Source: Desulfonatronovibrio sp046496945 (GTDB lineage Bacteria > Desulfobacterota > Desulfovibrionia > Desulfovibrionales > Desulfonatronovibrionaceae). From it: DNA of 16,784 nt. Under the pieces are notes generated by a model. It saw only the letters and a list, made by a program, of their open reading frames with translations. It was not told the origin of the DNA and did not search any database. The stretch lies in NCBI GenBank assembly GCA_046496945.1, contig JAWOGL010000028.1:1-16784 (forward strand), read 5' to 3'. This document shows positions 13,127 to 16,784 of this stretch, in pieces. The position numbers were made by a program, and so were the translations under genes. Every line of letters starts with the position of its first letter. Position 1 is the first letter of the stretch.

Positions 13127-14467
13127 TTATGAATGATTATTGTTTTTATCAATATCTTTGAGGAGCACATTTTCCGGACTGCTGTCAACAGCCTCATCGA
13201 ATTTCTCAATGGCCCGGGATATTTTTTCCCAGGCTTTGCCCCCGGCAATGGGGATATCCGAACTGCCGCTGGTCTGAAGTTTTTTGAGCGCGTAGCTTAT
13301 GGTCATGATATTAACGTCCTTGGCCGGATGGTAGAGTGGCTGGCTGTTTTCAGGATTTGATATCTGGACTATAAGTTCCGCCCGGGTCAGGGTCTGAATT
13401 ATTTCGTTTACCAGGCGAGGCGGAGGACTCAGTTCTCTTTGTATCTGATCCGGAGAGGTTGCCTGTCCATCCCCAAGGAATCTTTTAATGATCATGCCAA
13501 GAATGAGCAGGGAAACTTTCTGTTTATATCTGGGGCTGATATTTTTTATTTCTGCTGCAAAAATATATTTCCTGACGTTTTCATAGGCAAAGGACAGTTC
13601 AGCCCCGAATAGAACGATCATCCAGCTGATCTGCAGCCAGATCAGAAGCAGGGGCAGGGCCGCGAAGCTGCCGTATATCGCGTTATACTTAACCGTGCCC
13701 ACCTGAAGAGTAATATATCCCCATTGCATAATCTGAAACATTGTCCCTGAAATGATACCGGCTGTGACTGCTGATTTTACTTTTACTCTGGTATTCGGCA
13801 TGGCCATGAGCAGAAAGATAAACAACAGCCAGATCAGCACATAAGGAAGGATTATGGGTATAAGACCGGCCACAATGCCCATAAAACCCAGCCACCTGGT
13901 ATCAGAGGCCAGTTCGCTCAGTTCTGTGGAAATGAAAACGGTCATGCTGCCGGACAGCACGATGAGTATGGGGGCAATGAGCATTATGGAGATGTATTCC
14001 GTTATCTTTCGGATCCAGCCTCTACCCTTTTTTATTCCCCATACAGCGTTGAATGAACGTTCAATATTGGTCATTACCTTGATGACCGACCAGAACAGAA
14101 AAATAAATCCAATGCCGGCAACCAGGCCCCCCTTTGTCTCTTCCAGGAGAGTATAGGAAAAGCTGACAACCTGTTCCAGGATCTCTTCGTGCGTTCCCAG
14201 ATAATGTTCAAGTTGCTTGTTCAAAGCTTCTTCCAGGCCGAACCCTTTGGCAATCCCAAAGGCCATGGCCAGCACCGGGACTATGGACAAAAGGGTATAA
14301 TAAGTCAGGGCCGAAGCCCTGGGCATGCAGTCATCCCTGGTAAAGCCTTTGACCGCAACCAGCAGGACCCTCAAGTGGTGCACCAGAAAAGCCTGAAACT
14401 TTGGAAGGTTCTGCAGGTCCATACGCCAGATATTATTCTGGACAAAATCAATTAATTTTTTAAACAT
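13127..14467 (-). CDS. YihY/UPF0761 family inner membrane protein
   Basis: This 446-residue protein belongs to the YihY/BrkB family, once wrongly called ribonuclease BN. About six hydrophobic segments are visible, near residues 52-73, 113-133, 156-180, 195-222, 233-255 and 267-293. Family features include DDCMPRASALTYYTLLSIVP (45-64), NIERSFNAVWG (134-144) and the last membrane block ending FGAELSFAYEN (287-297). Residues from about 310 on form a soluble tail; part of it (about 313-400) looks like the winged-helix extension seen in long family members, followed by a polar end. The function is unsettled. AGGGA precedes the ATG, which lies three bases after the stop of the helicase gene, so the two are probably cotranscribed. 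Confidence 0.88.
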   Translation of the reverse strand: MFKKLIDFVQNNIWRMDLQNLPKFQAFLVHHLRVLLVAVKGFTRDDCMPRASALTYYTLLSIVPVLAMAFGIAKGFGLEEALNKQLEHYLGTHEEILEQVVSFSYTLLEETKGGLVAGIGFIFLFWSVIKVMTNIERSFNAVWGIKKGRGWIRKITEYISIMLIAPILIVLSGSMTVFISTELSELASDTRWLGFMGIVAGLIPIILPYVLIWLLFIFLLMAMPNTRVKVKSAVTAGIISGTMFQIMQWGYITLQVGTVKYNAIYGSFAALPLLLIWLQISWMIVLFGAELSFAYENVRKYIFAAEIKNISPRYKQKVSLLILGMIIKRFLGDGQATSPDQIQRELSPPPRLVNEIIQTLTRAELIVQISNPENSQPLYHPAKDVNIMTISYALKKLQTSGSSDIPIAGGKAWEKISRAIEKFDEAVDSSPENVLLKDIDKNNNHS

Positions 14468-14470
14468 CTG

Positions 14471-16784
14471 TTATTCCCTGACCTCTTTCCAGGCTCCCAG
14501 CAAAGGGAAATACAGTCCCGCCCGGATGGTTCTTTTCTCCATGTTCCGGAAAATCCGCATATATCTGTGGATCTGGTCCTGATACCTTGTCATTTCCCTG
14601 TTCAGAAAATCATCTAGTCCGCCTCCTTCATGGGCACTTGTCTTGTAATCGATTATCCATCTGATCCCCTGTTCATCAATGAATGTCCGGTCAATAACCG
14701 CGCGGATGATCTCTCCGTCCAGCAGAGCACTCAGGCTGTACTCACATTTTGCGTCATGGTGAGGGGACAGGATCCATCTTCCTGTTTTATCCGTGAGGGT
14801 CTGCCTGACTGCCTGAACAACCTTCCCGGCCGCAAAATCAAGTTCATGTCTGCTTACTCCCATTCGGAAAAGGCTTGTTTTTATAGATTCACTCATATTT
14901 TCTATATCTGTGCCGTCCCATTTTTCCAGACCCTGCCCGGCGATGCCGGCAAGAAGATCATGGACGCATGTTCCGGCGTGTCTGATGGCGTCACCTGCCC
15001 AGTAGTAGGGCACAGGCTCCTGAATGTTTTCATGAGCGGACTGATCTCTGAAGGCTTCAAAGCAATGAGCCTGGAATTCCGGACGGCTCCAGTGCAGGGG
15101 CAGTCTTGACAGCTGATTGGATTTTGGTTCTTTCAGGTCTTTGGCCGGATTGTCGCCGGACTGTTTTTGGCTGACGGCATCTTCAAAGGCACCTTCAAAT
15201 TGATGTTCAAGCTGTTCCCACAGGGGAGCCAGCAAGGAATTTTTTCCGGGTTTGACAAGCAGGGTTCCGGCTTTAACGGAATTGTTGGACTTGGCGGCGC
15301 CCAGCAGATGGAGTCTTTTTGCTGCTCTGGTTGCGGCGACATAGATGAGCCTGCCGGTTTCATGTTCTTCTTTTGACTTTTTAAGGTGTTCAATAAAATC
15401 GTAAGTTGGATGGGGTTTTTCTCCATAAGCCGATATCGGCGCCAGAAGAAGCCTGGCAGAAGTCCCTGTTCTTTCCCGGGCCGGAACCTCCATAAACTGA
15501 AGCAGAAGCTTGTTTCCGGGGGGAGGGACTTTGTCCAGTCCCGGCAGGATGACTGTATCAAATTCAAGGCCTTTGGCTTTGTGGATGGTCATGATCTGTA
15601 CAGGATTGCCGCTTTCAGGCTCAGGTTTGGAAAAAAGTGCCTGCAAGGTTTTTTCAAAACCAGGCAGGTCTTCAATAGTTTGATTTTGTTCATGTTTCAG
15701 CAGGTGATCCAGAAAAGACCGGGCGTCTTCCATCTCCTGCGTATTTCCGGCGCAGGCAGGCCCTCCCAGAGCTGTCCATATACCCTGGACCAGTGCGGAC
15801 AGCGGTCTTCGCAACCTGTTTTCCCAGGACGGAACCAGGACTGCGGCAACTTTTTTCAGTCTTTGGCGGCCTTGCCTGCTTAGATCATTTATGTGGTCAG
15901 TGTTTTGTAATTTCTCCAGGATACATGTCTCATTTCCGGGAAAGCAGAGTCTGGACAGGTCTTTTAAATCCAGGCCGCACCAGGGCGCTCTCAACACACA
16001 CAGCCAGGCCAGGTCGTCCCATGGTCTGACCAGAACTCTGGTCAGGGATAAAAGATCCATGACCACCTGCTTTTCTTTCAGGGGTTCGATTTCCACAGCC
16101 TGGAAGGAGATGTTTTCCTGACGCAGCATCTTTACTATTTCTGGGAGATGAGTTCTGGACCGCACCAGGACAGCGATGCTGTCCTGGGGATGATCTGCTT
16201 TTGTATCACTTATGATCGCGGCGATCTTCCGGGCTTCTATTTCCGGCTCGGAATCGATGAGCGGATGCACCCGGACCAGTCCGGGGATCTTCCTGGAGGA
16301 AGCCATGGGAGAGTAGACCACTGAACCACTGACATAATCTTCAATATCCTGAAAAACCCGAGGAAATACTTTGTTTACCCAGTCGACCACCTCCGGGCCT
16401 GAACGAAAATTCACCCATAGATTAAGAGGTTTGAGAAGAACATCTCCAATGCCGTTTTGTCTCGCGTTTAGAAAAACCCCTACATCAGCATCCCGGAAAC
16501 CGTAAACAGACTGCATGGGATCTCCCACCGCAAAGAGGGTCCTGCCGTCGCCGGGCGTCCATCCGGAAGTCAGTCTGGTCAGCATTTCCTGTTGACTTAT
16601 GCTGGTATCCTGGAATTCATCAAAAAGAATATGCTTTATCTGGTAATCAAGACGCAGCAGAAGATCGGACGGATTGTCCGGCCGGCCCAGAGCCTCAAGG
16701 GCAGCCATGGATATCTCGGGATAATCCACCCGGCCAAAGTTCTGCATGACCAGGCTCAATTGAGCTACCGCCATTTTCAGCACC
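14471..16784 (-). CDS. AddA/RecB-like UvrD-family helicase-nuclease (N-terminus outside the window)
   Basis: About 770 residues are visible; the 5' end, including Walker A, lies beyond the right edge. Numbering starts at the edge. Helicase motifs are DEFQDTS (55-61, Walker B), GDPMQSVYGFR (88-98), NFRSG (125-129), TIHKAKGLEFD (399-409) and RLIYVAATRA (478-487). The C-terminus holds a RecB-type nuclease: Asp698 in VIDR, Asp712 and Lys714 in IDYKTS, then QxxxY (Gln737, Tyr741). Helicase plus PD-(D/E)xK nuclease in one chain fits the AddA/RecB subunit of a double-strand-break end-processing enzyme that feeds RecA. A second nuclease subunit would be expected just upstream, outside the window. The GTG at the edge is an internal codon, not a supported start. 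Confidence 0.88.
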   Translation of the reverse strand, partial: VLKMAVAQLSLVMQNFGRVDYPEISMAALEALGRPDNPSDLLLRLDYQIKHILFDEFQDTSISQQEMLTRLTSGWTPGDGRTLFAVGDPMQSVYGFRDADVGVFLNARQNGIGDVLLKPLNLWVNFRSGPEVVDWVNKVFPRVFQDIEDYVSGSVVYSPMASSRKIPGLVRVHPLIDSEPEIEARKIAAIISDTKADHPQDSIAVLVRSRTHLPEIVKMLRQENISFQAVEIEPLKEKQVVMDLLSLTRVLVRPWDDLAWLCVLRAPWCGLDLKDLSRLCFPGNETCILEKLQNTDHINDLSRQGRQRLKKVAAVLVPSWENRLRRPLSALVQGIWTALGGPACAGNTQEMEDARSFLDHLLKHEQNQTIEDLPGFEKTLQALFSKPEPESGNPVQIMTIHKAKGLEFDTVILPGLDKVPPPGNKLLLQFMEVPARERTGTSARLLLAPISAYGEKPHPTYDFIEHLKKSKEEHETGRLIYVAATRAAKRLHLLGAAKSNNSVKAGTLLVKPGKNSLLAPLWEQLEHQFEGAFEDAVSQKQSGDNPAKDLKEPKSNQLSRLPLHWSRPEFQAHCFEAFRDQSAHENIQEPVPYYWAGDAIRHAGTCVHDLLAGIAGQGLEKWDGTDIENMSESIKTSLFRMGVSRHELDFAAGKVVQAVRQTLTDKTGRWILSPHHDAKCEYSLSALLDGEIIRAVIDRTFIDEQGIRWIIDYKTSAHEGGGLDDFLNREMTRYQDQIHRYMRIFRNMEKRTIRAGLYFPLLGAWKEVRE

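Noticed and set aside
14189..14455. Open frames on the + strand inside the YihY and helicase genes (for example 14189-14455, 14630-15109, 15386-15883)
   Set aside because: They are antisense to strongly supported genes, show no family motifs and have no plausible ribosome binding sites or operon context.

Overview
The window carries an almost complete aromatic amino acid biosynthesis supraoperon on the + strand (about 160-12213), and three or four genes on the - strand that run towards it (12236-16784). The gene order is ADH synthase, 3-dehydroquinate synthase II, pheA, aroA, tyrA, trpE, trpG, trpD, trpC, trpF, trpB, trpA. From memory this is the order in Desulfovibrio vulgaris (DVU0460-DVU0471). 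That order, the archaeal-type DKFP entry into the shikimate pathway, the roughly 50% GC, and a small CxxC protein resembling one I recall from desulfovibrios together suggest a sulfate reducer of the Desulfovibrionales. The genus cannot be read from this window.

Region 1 (1-418): the last codons of an unidentified gene, then a sigma-70-like promoter and a regulatory leader. The leader encodes a 32-codon peptide with eight aromatic codons in a row (FYFWYFYF). A strong intrinsic terminator follows, and a 10-bp alternative pairing would break it. This has all the parts of a ribosome-mediated attenuator that reads Phe, Tyr and Trp together, and it is the most interesting item here.

Region 2 (419-5631): the common pathway and the Phe/Tyr branches. 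The first two enzymes make 3-dehydroquinate from an aspartate-semialdehyde-derived precursor rather than from erythrose 4-phosphate. PheA (chorismate mutase, prephenate dehydratase and ACT domain), EPSP synthase and a monofunctional prephenate dehydrogenase follow. aroC, aroD/Q, aroE and aroK are not in the window. A 150-bp MITE-like inverted-repeat element sits exactly between pheA and aroA, flanked by a 4-bp direct repeat that kept the pheA stop codon and the aroA ribosome binding site intact.

Region 3 (5632-12213): a second intrinsic terminator, then seven trp genes for the whole route from chorismate to tryptophan. Genes are closely spaced, with overlaps at trpE/trpG and trpC/trpF. The terminator before trpE can be broken by an alternative pairing with the end of tyrA, so the trp half may have its own control.

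Region 4 (12214-16784, - strand): a truncated UvrD-type helicase-nuclease (AddA/RecB-like), a YihY-family membrane protein three bases downstream of it, a small CxxC protein of unknown function, and a DUF1622 membrane protein. The last of these ends 22 bases from the trpA stop codon in convergent orientation, with no clear terminator between them.
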